Shown here: in pieces, positions 51,742 through 60,606 of the stretch
Position numbering within the stretch: the first letter of the stretch is position 1
Layout: every line of letters starts with the position of its first letter
Source of the DNA: Prevotella sp. CAG:732
GTDB lineage: Bacteria > Bacteroidota > Bacteroidia > Bacteroidales > Bacteroidaceae
Direction of reading: 5' to 3'
Length of the DNA: 64,000 nucleotides
Assembly (NCBI GenBank): GCA_000436035.1
Contig: FR893235.1
Location: 1 to 64,000 of the forward strand
Translations under genes and position numbers: made by a program
Notes under the pieces: generated by a model
The model's database searches: none
The model's input: the letters and a program-made list of their open reading frames with translations, nothing else
Told to the model about the DNA's origin: nothing

Positions 51742-54360
51742 TTACTTCACAGCGACCTTCTTGCCATTGACCAAATAGATGCCGCTCGGCAATCCGGCTA
51801 ACTTACTGCAGTCGCTTCCGATGAACTGACCTTGCAGCGTGTAGATGCCGTGGGCGAATCGACCGCTTCCGCTAGCATCGCCTCCGAAGCCGTCATCACC
51901 ATAGATGATGGAGTTGATGTCTGTGGTCTCGCCCCATGATACGCATACACCATCGATGAATGTCTTGGCAGCTGCGGTGTTACTGTTACCGGTGGTAGGG
52001 CGGAACCAAATGCTGAAGCCTCTCAGACCACGAGGACGAGTTGCAGAATAGTACATGTTGCCTTGGTCAAAGAAGTAGCATCCCTTCAAGTCGTCACGAC
52101 CATCGATGAAGGTGGATTTGTAGTTGAGCACCCATTTGCCAAAATCCTCGTTCGTCTCTTCTGTTATTTGGTAGCTACCGGAAGTACCCTCTGCAGTAGG
52201 GGCGAAGGTTCTGGCAAACGTGCCGTAGGCTGTCATCTTGTTGTTGCTGCTGACGATAGGACTGCCTGTTGCTGCATCCACCACAGTGTTACTATTCGTT
52301 GTCCAAGCAGTCGTGTTCATGTTCGTGAGGTCGTTTATGTTGACAGTACTACCAGTCGAACTCTTGATGGCGAGCGATACGTTCGGGATGTCGATGTGAT
52401 TCTTCTTGACCGTAATGTGAACATCCTTGGCATTCATATTGCTTCCCGTCTTTGTCAGCAGTGCTGTGTAGGCAGGGGTTTGCTCCAACTCCAGGTGCTT
52501 GGTAGGGAAGATGATGTATGGGATGAAAGCGTGCATCACCACAGCATCGTTGTCTTGGTCTGTCACGTTGATGCTCTTGAATTGTATCTCGGCGTCTGTC
52601 ACCTGATGCAACTCTGCCAAGCGTACGTTAGGACCGAAAGCCTGGGTGAGTTGGTCGCGAGTCAAATCGACTGGCAGAATGAAACCATTCCACTTATCCT
52701 TTTTGAATGTCTTGTTGAGATGGAGAGTCACGTGCTGGTAGGTGTTGGAACAACCATTCTCAGCCTCATTGTTCAGGTAGGTGAGCTCGTCTCTGTCTTC
52801 GTCCAGTATCAAGTCGCCATCCGTGGTCTTGCTAGCATATAGCAATCGGAAGTCATCGAATACCGTCCATTCATTGTCTTCATATTCTCCTTTGCCAGTT
52901 TTCTTCTCACTATGGTCTCCCACCTCGATACCGAAGCGGATGGTGCCGCCTTCTTCTGGTACTTGCACCAGAACACTGCTGATATACTTGTGGTTGCCAT
53001 AGAATTCCTTGGCGGCATAGTCCATGTTCTGTTTGCTGATGTGGAGAGCAGTCTTCTCATCGTTCGACATATAGTTGGTCTGTCCGAGTATGGTCATGTG
53101 GAGGGAGTTCGGTAAGTTCACGACCGTCTCCTTGCCATCAGTCCCCGTTTCCTTCTTTACCACGACGGCGAAGAGCTTCGCCTTGGTCGTGGTGGAGAAC
53201 CCCTTGCATTCGATGACGTATGCACCACCATGGGTTACGGTGATGTCTTGGTAGATGGCACCATGGGCTTTCTTGATGTCGGCGGCAAAGTACTTGCCGC
53301 AATGGCGCTCGTAGTCTTGGCAATCTTTGAAGGTTCTTGCATCCTTGCCATCAGGGAATGTATAGCTGGAGATATAGTTCTTGGACGTGGTACTGAAGTC
53401 ATCTTCGTAGCTACTCTTGATATTGCCATTGCCATCGGGCGTCTTGTAATAATGCTCCAAACCGAAGCGGAGATTACCTTCGCCACCGTATTTGATCGTC
53501 TTCCAATTGCTCAAGGCACCATTCTCACGTGAGAAGCCAGGGCATTGCAAGCGGAAGGTCAGGTCGAGCGACTTGGTCAATGTCTGAGACTGATTTTCTT
53601 GCAGTTCAAATATCTGTTTGTAGGTGATAATCTTCCACTCATCGCTGCCGTCCGACTTGGCAGTTTTGTAGTCGTCACTCGTTTCTGCTGCGGCACCGCA
53701 GTTCTTATCTACGTCACCTTGTGCGGCGTAGGCAATGAGATAGTATTTGGTTTGGGTATTGAATGAAGAACCACTATATAAATAGGTGTAGAGCTTGTAG
53801 ATATTGAACTTGCCAGATACTTCTTCCAAACCCCAACCTCTCTTCACAATCGTGCTGCCTGATAGATAGCTTCTATCTACATACACACCTTGGTCAGGGT
53901 TTGATTCATCGCTTTTGTTCTCGTATTCCAGGTAGTTGCCTTCTTCAGAGGTTGCTCCTGACTTGTCAAACTTCTGGGCGAAGTGAATGTACTCATCCTT
54001 ATCCTTATCCTTATGAATCCACAGAGGCATACCGAATTCCTTCAGCGACACATGGGTACCCCAATATCCTCCGGCATTGAGTAACAATCCGGTCTTGACA
54101 TTGTAAAGAAAGAAGATGGCACTTTTGTCGTCGGTAGGGAAAGTGTTGTCGCTGATAGCTTTGCTTTTCACTTCAGCTTTACTGCAACCTATCAGTTTGT
54201 CAAGGTTGTCGATGGATGCTGCAAGGTTATCATTTTGAACTTGCGCATGTAGGCTGCCTGCTATCATGAAAGTAATGATGGCAAGTGCAGCAAACAACTT
54301 CGTCTGTGAAGAGACGAATATGTGCTTGAGTTCCGTTAAATCATTCATCTTTTTCATCAT
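51742..54360 (-). CDS. Large secreted protein with C-terminal sorting-like motif
   Basis: An 872-residue exported protein. The hydrophobic segment LFAALAIITFMIAGSLHAQ is preceded by about 20 mostly polar residues. The body is beta-rich with no domain I can name; one part (about 340-520) resembles a carbohydrate-binding or jelly-roll fold. The C-terminus reads GIYTLQGQFIG, then LPSGIYLVNGKKVAVK, the Prevotella pattern that resembles type IX secretion C-terminal sorting signals. It is probably exported and surface-attached. A -7 element for it lies at 54472-54479. Substrate unknown. Confidence 0.75.
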   Translation of the reverse strand: MMKKMNDLTELKHIFVSSQTKLFAALAIITFMIAGSLHAQVQNDNLAASIDNLDKLIGCSKAEVKSKAISDNTFPTDDKSAIFFLYNVKTGLLLNAGGYWGTHVSLKEFGMPLWIHKDKDKDEYIHFAQKFDKSGATSEEGNYLEYENKSDESNPDQGVYVDRSYLSGSTIVKRGWGLEEVSGKFNIYKLYTYLYSGSSFNTQTKYYLIAYAAQGDVDKNCGAAAETSDDYKTAKSDGSDEWKIITYKQIFELQENQSQTLTKSLDLTFRLQCPGFSRENGALSNWKTIKYGGEGNLRFGLEHYYKTPDGNGNIKSSYEDDFSTTSKNYISSYTFPDGKDARTFKDCQDYERHCGKYFAADIKKAHGAIYQDITVTHGGAYVIECKGFSTTTKAKLFAVVVKKETGTDGKETVVNLPNSLHMTILGQTNYMSNDEKTALHISKQNMDYAAKEFYGNHKYISSVLVQVPEEGGTIRFGIEVGDHSEKKTGKGEYEDNEWTVFDDFRLLYASKTTDGDLILDEDRDELTYLNNEAENGCSNTYQHVTLHLNKTFKKDKWNGFILPVDLTRDQLTQAFGPNVRLAELHQVTDAEIQFKSINVTDQDNDAVVMHAFIPYIIFPTKHLELEQTPAYTALLTKTGSNMNAKDVHITVKKNHIDIPNVSLAIKSSTGSTVNINDLTNMNTTAWTTNSNTVVDAATGSPIVSSNNKMTAYGTFARTFAPTAEGTSGSYQITEETNEDFGKWVLNYKSTFIDGRDDLKGCYFFDQGNMYYSATRPRGLRGFSIWFRPTTGNSNTAAAKTFIDGVCVSWGETTDINSIIYGDDGFGGDASGSGRFAHGIYTLQGQFIGSDCSKLAGLPSGIYLVNGKKVAVK

Positions 54361-54762
54361 CTTGATAATTAGTTAGAGCTTTAATTGTTTATATATAATG
54401 GAAACGTAACAGTATGTTGATACGTCATCACTGCTGAAATCATCTTTTACTTATTATCTTTTTTTGTGGTGCAAAGATAGTGTTTTGTACATCATCAGCG
54501 TTGCAAAAACAGAAAATTGACGATATTACATCTTGTCAACTTGGAAATTTTCCATTATTTCATCATTTATGTCGTATAATGGACTTCGAAATTGTCTTTT
54601 ATGTGGCAGCAAACTGTCTTTTGTTCGATTCATAGGTGAAAATATCCGTACTATTATGTCAATTTTGCGACAAATACAATCGATTTTACGTTTTTTCAAC
54701 ATGTAGTTGAATCTTTTTCGTATAAAAATCGTATCTTATGTCGCATAAACAACTATTCTGGC
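54361..54762. other. Divergent intergenic region, no CDS
   Basis: Separates the secreted-protein gene (minus) from the AraC-type gene (plus). It holds the minus-strand -7 element at 54472-54479 and several AT-rich direct repeats, including two copies of TGTCTTTT near 54593 and 54618. No clear TAnnTTTG is seen for the AraC gene; the nearest is the imperfect CAATTTTG near 54660. The region is AT-rich and could bind the AraC regulator. Confidence 0.5.
54472..54479 (-). promoter_or_regulatory. -7 promoter element of the secreted-protein gene
   Basis: The minus strand reads TATCTTTG, giving a leader of about 105 bases. Confidence 0.55.
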
Positions 54763-55914
54763 ATGATTTGGAGCTTTGAGGGATTCTTCCCATTCGTCAT
54801 AGAGTTTGCAAGTGCATTCTATTTTGCCATTTGCATCATATTACTGTTCTTGGATGTACCTAAGACAGAGGAATACCTACCTTATAGGAAGGCAAAGAAG
54901 TGCATGACTGCATCCTATTTTATCTTGGGCTGCAATCTCTTGGCGTGGCTGATACTCACCAAGGGAGGGATAGGTACGTGGAATGAAGGTCTCAACGTCT
55001 ATGTCAAGTTGTCTGACTTTCTCTTTTTCTATATGGGTATGTTTTGCTTTGCTGGTGCCTTCTGTTATCTGGTCGATCCACGGTATTTCACGCCAGCACG
55101 CAAGAAACGGAATGTTGCCGTTTTCGCGGGTGCCTTGTTCTTGATGCTCCTGTCGGTCTATTTCGATGCCTATGACTTTAGCGCTTATTTTACAGCCCTA
55201 GCTTTTGTCACATTCTTCGTCCATTTGGTTGTGTACCTCTACCGCTTCTACTATCTCTATGAGGATCGGAAGAAGGTATTGGAGGATTACTTCGTGGAGG
55301 ATATGCTGCAGTTCATGTTTTGGATCAAGAAGAGTCTCTTCCTCTTGGTTTGCATGTATCTCTTGGGATGCCTGACGCTTGTCTTCGGCATCATCTTCAA
55401 CTATGTTTGTCAAGTTTATATCATATCGGTCAATTTCTATATCGCTTGCAGTTTCATCAATTACTCCATCAAATATGGAGAGATGACCCACGCCACCGTG
55501 ACTCAGGCTGAGGGGGACGATACCGCCAAGGAGGAGAACAAAAGTGCTTCGGCTATCGATGCTTACGAACAGCGATTCGGTGAGAAACTGGCTCGATGGA
55601 TGGAGGAGAAGAAGTACCTCTCCGCCCAGTTGACCATCGATGACCTCGCCACCGAGATGGGAACCAACAAACCCTATATGTCTCGCTACATCAATCGCAA
55701 GTATGAGGTCAACTTCAGCACGCTGATTACCCGTCTGCGCCTGTCGGAGGCGAAGGAATATATGCTCGCTCATCCGAATGTGAAGCAGGAGGAGGTGGCG
55801 CTCCACTCCGGATTCTCATCCTCGTCTTATTTCTCCAAGGTGTTCTCTCGCGAGGAAGGCATCACCCCTGTGCTTTGGCGCAAGGCACAAGCGGCTGTGC
55901 CGTATGAAATGTAG
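54763..55914 (+). CDS. Membrane-bound AraC-family regulator
   Basis: A 383-residue protein with six or seven predicted membrane helices in residues 8-240 and an AraC DNA-binding domain at the C-terminus (about 285-375: LTIDDLATEMGTNKPYMSRY, then VALHSGFSSSSYFSKVFSRE). It is a membrane-embedded one-component sensor, with the DNA-binding part in the cytoplasm. It lies just upstream of a GH31 gene on the same strand, which suggests control of that gene or of the divergent secreted-protein gene. The signal it senses is unknown. Confidence 0.85.
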   Translation: MIWSFEGFFPFVIEFASAFYFAICIILLFLDVPKTEEYLPYRKAKKCMTASYFILGCNLLAWLILTKGGIGTWNEGLNVYVKLSDFLFFYMGMFCFAGAFCYLVDPRYFTPARKKRNVAVFAGALFLMLLSVYFDAYDFSAYFTALAFVTFFVHLVVYLYRFYYLYEDRKKVLEDYFVEDMLQFMFWIKKSLFLLVCMYLLGCLTLVFGIIFNYVCQVYIISVNFYIACSFINYSIKYGEMTHATVTQAEGDDTAKEENKSASAIDAYEQRFGEKLARWMEEKKYLSAQLTIDDLATEMGTNKPYMSRYINRKYEVNFSTLITRLRLSEAKEYMLAHPNVKQEEVALHSGFSSSSYFSKVFSREEGITPVLWRKAQAAVPYEM

Positions 55915-55952
55915 AAAAACGATACATCATTTGTTAACTCGATGATAATTGG

Positions 55953-55985
55953 TCCCCGAAAGTCTTGTCGCTTTCGGGGATTTTT
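55953..55985 (+). terminator. Terminator of the AraC-type gene
   Basis: Perfect 10-bp stem TCCCCGAAAG/CTTTCGGGGA with an 8-base loop and a T-run. Confidence 0.85.
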
Positions 55986-55995
55986 CTTATTTTTG
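55964..55995 (+). promoter_or_regulatory. Promoter of the second GH31 gene, nested in the terminator
   Basis: CTTG at 55964-55967, a 20-bp spacer and TATTTTTG at 55988-55995. The -33 element lies in the loop region of the preceding terminator hairpin. Confidence 0.6.
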
Positions 55996-56022
55996 CTATC
56001 GCATTTAAAAACCTAAATAGCA

Positions 56023-58440
56023 ATGAGAAAAGCAATTATTACTTTCTGTGCGATGGCGGCGGCTCTGTCGGCAAACGCACAACTCCACACCAACAATGGC
56101 ATCGAATACTTGCAATGCCAGGCTAGAGACATGTCGGGCGACTTCTCCGACTTGGCAAACACCTACTTCCTCGCCGATAGCATCGCTGGTTTCGACCTCA
56201 ACAAGGGCGAGGGACTGCTCAACTGGAAGCGTTATCGCTTGGCACCTCGCCAGGCGTTCAATCTCAATGGCTACTGGCCCGTGAGAATGCAGATGCTTGA
56301 CTTCCCCGATACCCAGTATGACAACGACCCGAACCTCGGTATCAAGATTCAGAAGATAGACGACCGCACCTTGCGTGTCACCCTTTTCACGTCGCCTGTC
56401 CGTCCTAAGATGGACGATGCCAACGACCCGATGTTCTCCCCTGAGTTTATTGCGGAGAATACAGGCAATGCCAATGCTCGCATCGGTCGAGGACGATGGA
56501 ACACCACATCCTCCGACCGCAGCATCATCTACAAGAACAAGAACGGCTCGCTGGAAATCCAGAAGTATCCTTTCCGCTTGGTGCTCCGTGATGCCCATGG
56601 AAAGATACTCACCCAGACTCGACATATCATCGACAACGATAGCACACAGGTGAAGCTGCTTCCATTCAACTTCATCAAGCGTGGTAGCGACAACTCCCGA
56701 AGCATCAACCCTGTGTTCATGCTCTCGCCGGGTGAGCGCATCTATGGTTGTGGTGAGAGTTTCACCTCGCTCAACAAGGTGGGACAGAAGGTCAATATCT
56801 CCGTGGTCGATCCACAGGGACCAGAGACCGATGGCATGTACAAGCCTGTGCCTTTCTATTTCTCCAACCGTGGCTATGGCTTCTTCATGCACACTTCGGC
56901 TCCTACCACAGCCGATTTCGGTGCCAGCTACATCGGTGCGCAGCGTCTCTTCATGGGCGATGAGACGATGGACTTCTTCGTCTTCTTCGGCGAACCAAAG
57001 GACATTCTCAATGAATATACCAACGTGACAGGCAAGTCGCCGATGCTTCCTCTCTGGACCTTCGGCACTTGGATGAGCCGCATCTCTTACTTCTCTCAGA
57101 AGGAGGGATTGGAGATAGCACACCAGTTGAGAGCCAACAAGATACCAGCTGATGTCATCCACTTCGATACCGGATGGTTTGGTGTCGATTGGCAGTGCGA
57201 CTACGAGTTTGCCAAGGATCGCTTCAAGGACCCAGTGGGCATGCTGAAGAGTCTGAAGAAGGATGGCTTCCATACCTGTCTGTGGCAGTTGCCTTACTTC
57301 ACTCCTAAGAATCGCTACTTCAACGAACTCGTGGAGGGAGGCATGGCAGTGAAGAACGCCAATGGCACCTTGAACTATGAGGATGTCGTGCTCGACCTCA
57401 GCAACCCTAAGACCGTGGGTTGGTATCAAGACAAGATAGCGCATCTCATCAAGCAGGGCGTGAGCGTCATCAAGTGCGACTTCGGCGAGGCTGCCCCATA
57501 CGATGGTCTCTATGCCAGTGGCAAGACTGGTTTCTATGAGCATAATCTCTATCCTTTGCGTTATAATAAAGCTTTGTGGGAAGCTGTGAAAGCGAATTCT
57601 CCTGACAATGAAGGGGTAATTTGGGCTAGAAGTGCTTGGGCAGGAAGTCAGCGTTATCCATTGCATTGGGGTGGCGATGCCGCTACCAATGAGATTGGAA
57701 GCGTGGGCATGTTGGGCGACCTTCGTGGTGGCTTGAGCTTCGGTTTGAGTGGCTTCTCTTTCTGGAGCCATGACATGGGTGGCTTCGTCACCCAGAGTCC
57801 AGACGACTTGTATCGCCGCTGGTTGCCATTTGGCTTCCTCAGTTCTCATACCCGTGCGCATGGAGCACCTCCTACCGAGCCATGGCTCATCAGCAAGGAC
57901 TTCACGGATGCCTTCCGTGCCAATGCCGAGATGAAATATCAGTTGATGCCATACGTCTATGCGCAGGCGAAGGATTGTTCTGAGAAGGGATTGCCAATGG
58001 TGCGTGCGCTCTTCGTGGAGTTCCCACACGATCCAGGTGCATGGCTTGTGGAGGATGAATATATGTATGGTTCGCAGTTGCTCGTCGCTCCTTTGTTGGA
58101 GACAGGCACCGAGCGCACCGTCTATCTCCCTAAGGGCAAGTGGATCGACTATCAGAGTGGCAAGGTGTATGAGGGTGGCTACCAGACTATCGCTGTTCCT
58201 ACAGCCGCCGAGGTAGCAGCCTACGCATCGCAGTCGGGTTCTGCCAATGTCAGCATGCCATTGCCTTGCATCATCTTGGTCAAGGATGGCAGTTTGATAC
58301 CACAAGTGCCAGTGGCTCAGAGCACCGACAAGATCGACTGGAGCCGCCTCACTTGGAAACCTTTCAAGGTGGATGCACAACAGTGTATCGGCTATCTCTT
58401 CAAGCCAGGAAGCGAGGAGATAGAGGAAGTTAAGCAATGA
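56023..58440 (+). CDS. GH31 glycoside hydrolase, YicI-like alpha-xylosidase type
   Basis: An 805-residue exported enzyme with a signal peptide ending near ANAQ. The catalytic barrel carries nucleophile Asp486 (IKCDFGEAAP) and acid/base Asp552 (LHWGGDAAT); the KxDFGE and HWGGD patterns match alpha-xylosidase YicI more closely than alpha-glucosidases. There is no PA14 insert. It should release alpha-xylose from oligosaccharides. A stretch around 57541-57700 uses unlike codons compared with the rest. It has its own promoter and terminator, so it is regulated separately from the first GH31 gene. Confidence 0.85.
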   Translation: MRKAIITFCAMAAALSANAQLHTNNGIEYLQCQARDMSGDFSDLANTYFLADSIAGFDLNKGEGLLNWKRYRLAPRQAFNLNGYWPVRMQMLDFPDTQYDNDPNLGIKIQKIDDRTLRVTLFTSPVRPKMDDANDPMFSPEFIAENTGNANARIGRGRWNTTSSDRSIIYKNKNGSLEIQKYPFRLVLRDAHGKILTQTRHIIDNDSTQVKLLPFNFIKRGSDNSRSINPVFMLSPGERIYGCGESFTSLNKVGQKVNISVVDPQGPETDGMYKPVPFYFSNRGYGFFMHTSAPTTADFGASYIGAQRLFMGDETMDFFVFFGEPKDILNEYTNVTGKSPMLPLWTFGTWMSRISYFSQKEGLEIAHQLRANKIPADVIHFDTGWFGVDWQCDYEFAKDRFKDPVGMLKSLKKDGFHTCLWQLPYFTPKNRYFNELVEGGMAVKNANGTLNYEDVVLDLSNPKTVGWYQDKIAHLIKQGVSVIKCDFGEAAPYDGLYASGKTGFYEHNLYPLRYNKALWEAVKANSPDNEGVIWARSAWAGSQRYPLHWGGDAATNEIGSVGMLGDLRGGLSFGLSGFSFWSHDMGGFVTQSPDDLYRRWLPFGFLSSHTRAHGAPPTEPWLISKDFTDAFRANAEMKYQLMPYVYAQAKDCSEKGLPMVRALFVEFPHDPGAWLVEDEYMYGSQLLVAPLLETGTERTVYLPKGKWIDYQSGKVYEGGYQTIAVPTAAEVAAYASQSGSANVSMPLPCIILVKDGSLIPQVPVAQSTDKIDWSRLTWKPFKVDAQQCIGYLFKPGSEEIEEVKQ

Positions 58441-58459
58441 GAATTCTCCCTCTCATAAC

Positions 58460-58500
58460 AAAAATAACCAAGGCAAAATTCTTTTGTCTTGGTTATTTTG
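58460..58500 (+). terminator. Terminator of the second GH31 gene
   Basis: Stem AAAAATAACCAAG with CTTGGTTATTTTG and an inner CAAAA/TTTTG pair, then T-rich sequence. Confidence 0.75.
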
Positions 58501-58502
58501 TT

Positions 58503-58510
58503 TATCTTTG
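58503..58510 (+). promoter_or_regulatory. -7 promoter element of the GNAT gene
   Basis: TATCTTTG directly after the GH31 terminator and only 8 bp before the ATG at 58519. Transcription would begin within a few bases of the start codon. Confidence 0.6.
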
Positions 58511-58518
58511 CACACATT

Positions 58519-59100
58519 ATGAAGATAAAGATAGAAAAAGCAACGCCTGATTTGGCATCCCACATCGCATCGTTCATCATGGAAGCGATGAACGCCGAAT
58601 GTTGTCAAAACTTTGCAGGACCCAAGCATACGTTGATAGATTTCCATCGTATGATGACCCGATTGGTGGAGATGGAGGATAGTCAGTATAGTTATCGCAA
58701 TACCTTGGCTGCCTTCACCTCGAATGGCATCTTGGTGGGTGCCTGTGTAGGATATGATGGTGCCGACTTGCACCGTCTTCGTCGCCGATTCTGCGAGGAA
58801 GCGCTCGTGGAGTTTGGCTTGGACTATTCGGGCATGCCGGATGAGACCCAGGAGGGCGAGTTTTATATCGACAGCCTCGCCGTGTCGAGGAACTTCCGTG
58901 GCAAGGGTTTTGCCACCGAACTCCTCAAGGCTGCCATCGAGCGTGCCAAGGAGTTGCGATTGCCAGCTGTCGGCTTGTTGGTCGATAAGGGCAACCCCAA
59001 AGCTGAGGCTCTCTATACTCGCCTAGGTTTCGAGTACGTGAATGATGCTACCTGGGGTGGTCACCCAATGAAGCATCTGCAATACAAAGTGAATATGTAA
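58519..59100 (+). CDS. GNAT-family N-acetyltransferase
   Basis: A 193-residue protein with the GNAT fold. The acetyl-CoA binding motif is RNFRGKGFATELLKAA (RxxGxG/A), preceded by the strand FYIDSLAVS and followed by VDKGNPKAEALYTRLGFEYV. The acceptor is unknown; small-molecule, antibiotic or protein N-terminal targets are all possible. The start at 58519 was preferred to a TTG at 58489 because the promoter lies between them. The mRNA would be almost leaderless. Confidence 0.85.
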   Translation: MKIKIEKATPDLASHIASFIMEAMNAECCQNFAGPKHTLIDFHRMMTRLVEMEDSQYSYRNTLAAFTSNGILVGACVGYDGADLHRLRRRFCEEALVEFGLDYSGMPDETQEGEFYIDSLAVSRNFRGKGFATELLKAAIERAKELRLPAVGLLVDKGNPKAEALYTRLGFEYVNDATWGGHPMKHLQYKVNM

Positions 59101-59115
59101 TTATATCTACTTATA

Positions 59116-59160
59116 AAAATCGCCCTTGAAAGCAATCGTTTTCAAGGGCGGTTTTCTTTT
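59116..59160. terminator. Bidirectional terminator between convergent genes
   Basis: Stem AAAATCGCCCTTGAAA with TTTCAAGGGCGGTTTT between the GNAT gene (plus) and the symporter gene (minus). Confidence 0.85.
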
Positions 59161-59162
59161 CT

Positions 59163-60584
59163 TTATTTTGAAGGTTCATCGCATAGCTGCGGCTGAATCT
59201 TCTCCACTTCTTCCAGTTCGTCAATCTCATTCTCTTCCATGTCCCTGTCGAGACGGTCTCGCCAGAGATACTTGCGTGTCTCATGCACGATGATGCCGCT
59301 GAGGCAGAGGAGGGAGATGAGGTTAGGTATCGCCATGAGGGCGTTCATGCAGTCGGCAATGTTCCATACCAGTCCGAGACTGATTACGCTTCCTATGAAG
59401 ATACTGGCGATGTAGAGCACACGGTAGCCGAGCATCAACTTCTTGCCGCTCAGGTACTCCACGCATCTTTCTCCATAGTAGCTCCATCCCAGGGTGGTGC
59501 TGAAGGCGAAGGTGGCGAGTCCGAAGGTGAGCAGAGGCGCACCGATGTAAGGTATCTTGCTGAAGGCTGCCTTGGTGAGGGCGGCTCCATTGTGATAGTC
59601 GATGTCAGGGTAGGCGATGATGCTGGAGGTAATCACCAGTCCGGTCAGGGCACAGATAATCACGGTGTCCCAGAAGGTTCCGGTGGATGATACCAATGCC
59701 TGGCGCACAGGGTTGCGGGTCTGTGCGGCGGCGGCTACGATAGGGGCGGAACCGAGACCGCTCTCATTGGAGAACAATCCTCGTGCGATACCATAGCGTG
59801 CTGCCATCATCAGGGTGCTGCCGGCGAAACCGCCGCCCGCTGCCTTCGTGGTGAAGGCGGAGTCAACGATGACTTGGATGGCTTGCCAGAGATAAGCATG
59901 GTTGACGATGAGGATGTAGATGCAACCGAGCACATAGAAGAGTGCCATGAAAGGCACCAACATGCTGCATACCTTGGAGATGGTCTTCACACCACCGAGG
60001 ATGACGGCTGCACCGAGGATGGTGACCAACGTGCCCGTGATGTAAGGCGAGATGCCATATTGGTTTTCCACGAGCGAGGAGATGGCGTTCGCCTGCACCG
60101 TACTTCCGATGCCGAAAGAGGCGAGGGCGGCGAAGATGGCGAAGAGGATGGCGAGCCACTTCCAGCCCAGACCCTTCTCCAAGGCATACATCGGACCGCC
60201 GAGCATTCTGCCCCTGCGAGTCTTCACACGATATTTCACGGCAAGCAGTCCCTCTGCATATTTGGTGGAGATGCCAAACACACCTGTGAGCCAACACCAG
60301 AGCACGGCTCCCGGACCACCGAGGGCGATGGCTGTGGCGACACCGATGATGTTGCCCGTTCCGATGGTGGCGGCGAGGGCTGTGGCAAGGGCACCAAACT
60401 GCGATACGTCGCCCGTGGCATCCTTGTCCCTTTTCACCGAGAGTTTGATGGCCTTGAATATCTTCCGTTGCGGAAAGCGCAAGCGGATGGTCAGGAAGAT
60501 ATGAGTTCCCAACAAGAGTATAATCATTGGCCATCCCCAGAGGAATGAACTAAACGCTGTGAAAAAATCGTTGACTGCATCCAT
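59163..60584 (-). CDS. Alanine/glycine:cation symporter family (AGCS) transporter
   Basis: A 473-residue polytopic membrane protein. Typical AGCS motifs are present: FGALATALAATIGTGNIIGV, GGPGAVLWCWLTGVFG, then GGPMYALEKGLGWKW and GLGSAPIVAAAAQTRNPVRQ. The family imports alanine or glycine with Na+ or H+. The C-terminal tail is long and acidic (ENEIDELEEVEK). It is co-directional with the two DUF4230 genes upstream, 22 bp apart, so they may share a transcript. Confidence 0.93.
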   Translation of the reverse strand: MDAVNDFFTAFSSFLWGWPMIILLLGTHIFLTIRLRFPQRKIFKAIKLSVKRDKDATGDVSQFGALATALAATIGTGNIIGVATAIALGGPGAVLWCWLTGVFGISTKYAEGLLAVKYRVKTRRGRMLGGPMYALEKGLGWKWLAILFAIFAALASFGIGSTVQANAISSLVENQYGISPYITGTLVTILGAAVILGGVKTISKVCSMLVPFMALFYVLGCIYILIVNHAYLWQAIQVIVDSAFTTKAAGGGFAGSTLMMAARYGIARGLFSNESGLGSAPIVAAAAQTRNPVRQALVSSTGTFWDTVIICALTGLVITSSIIAYPDIDYHNGAALTKAAFSKIPYIGAPLLTFGLATFAFSTTLGWSYYGERCVEYLSGKKLMLGYRVLYIASIFIGSVISLGLVWNIADCMNALMAIPNLISLLCLSGIIVHETRKYLWRDRLDRDMEENEIDELEEVEKIQPQLCDEPSK

Positions 60585-60606
60585 AATAATCTCTCTTTAT
60601 ATTATT

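Noticed and set aside
56005..58437. An 810-codon open frame antisense to the second GH31 gene
   Set aside because: Covers the whole GH31 gene on the other strand and has no domain features.
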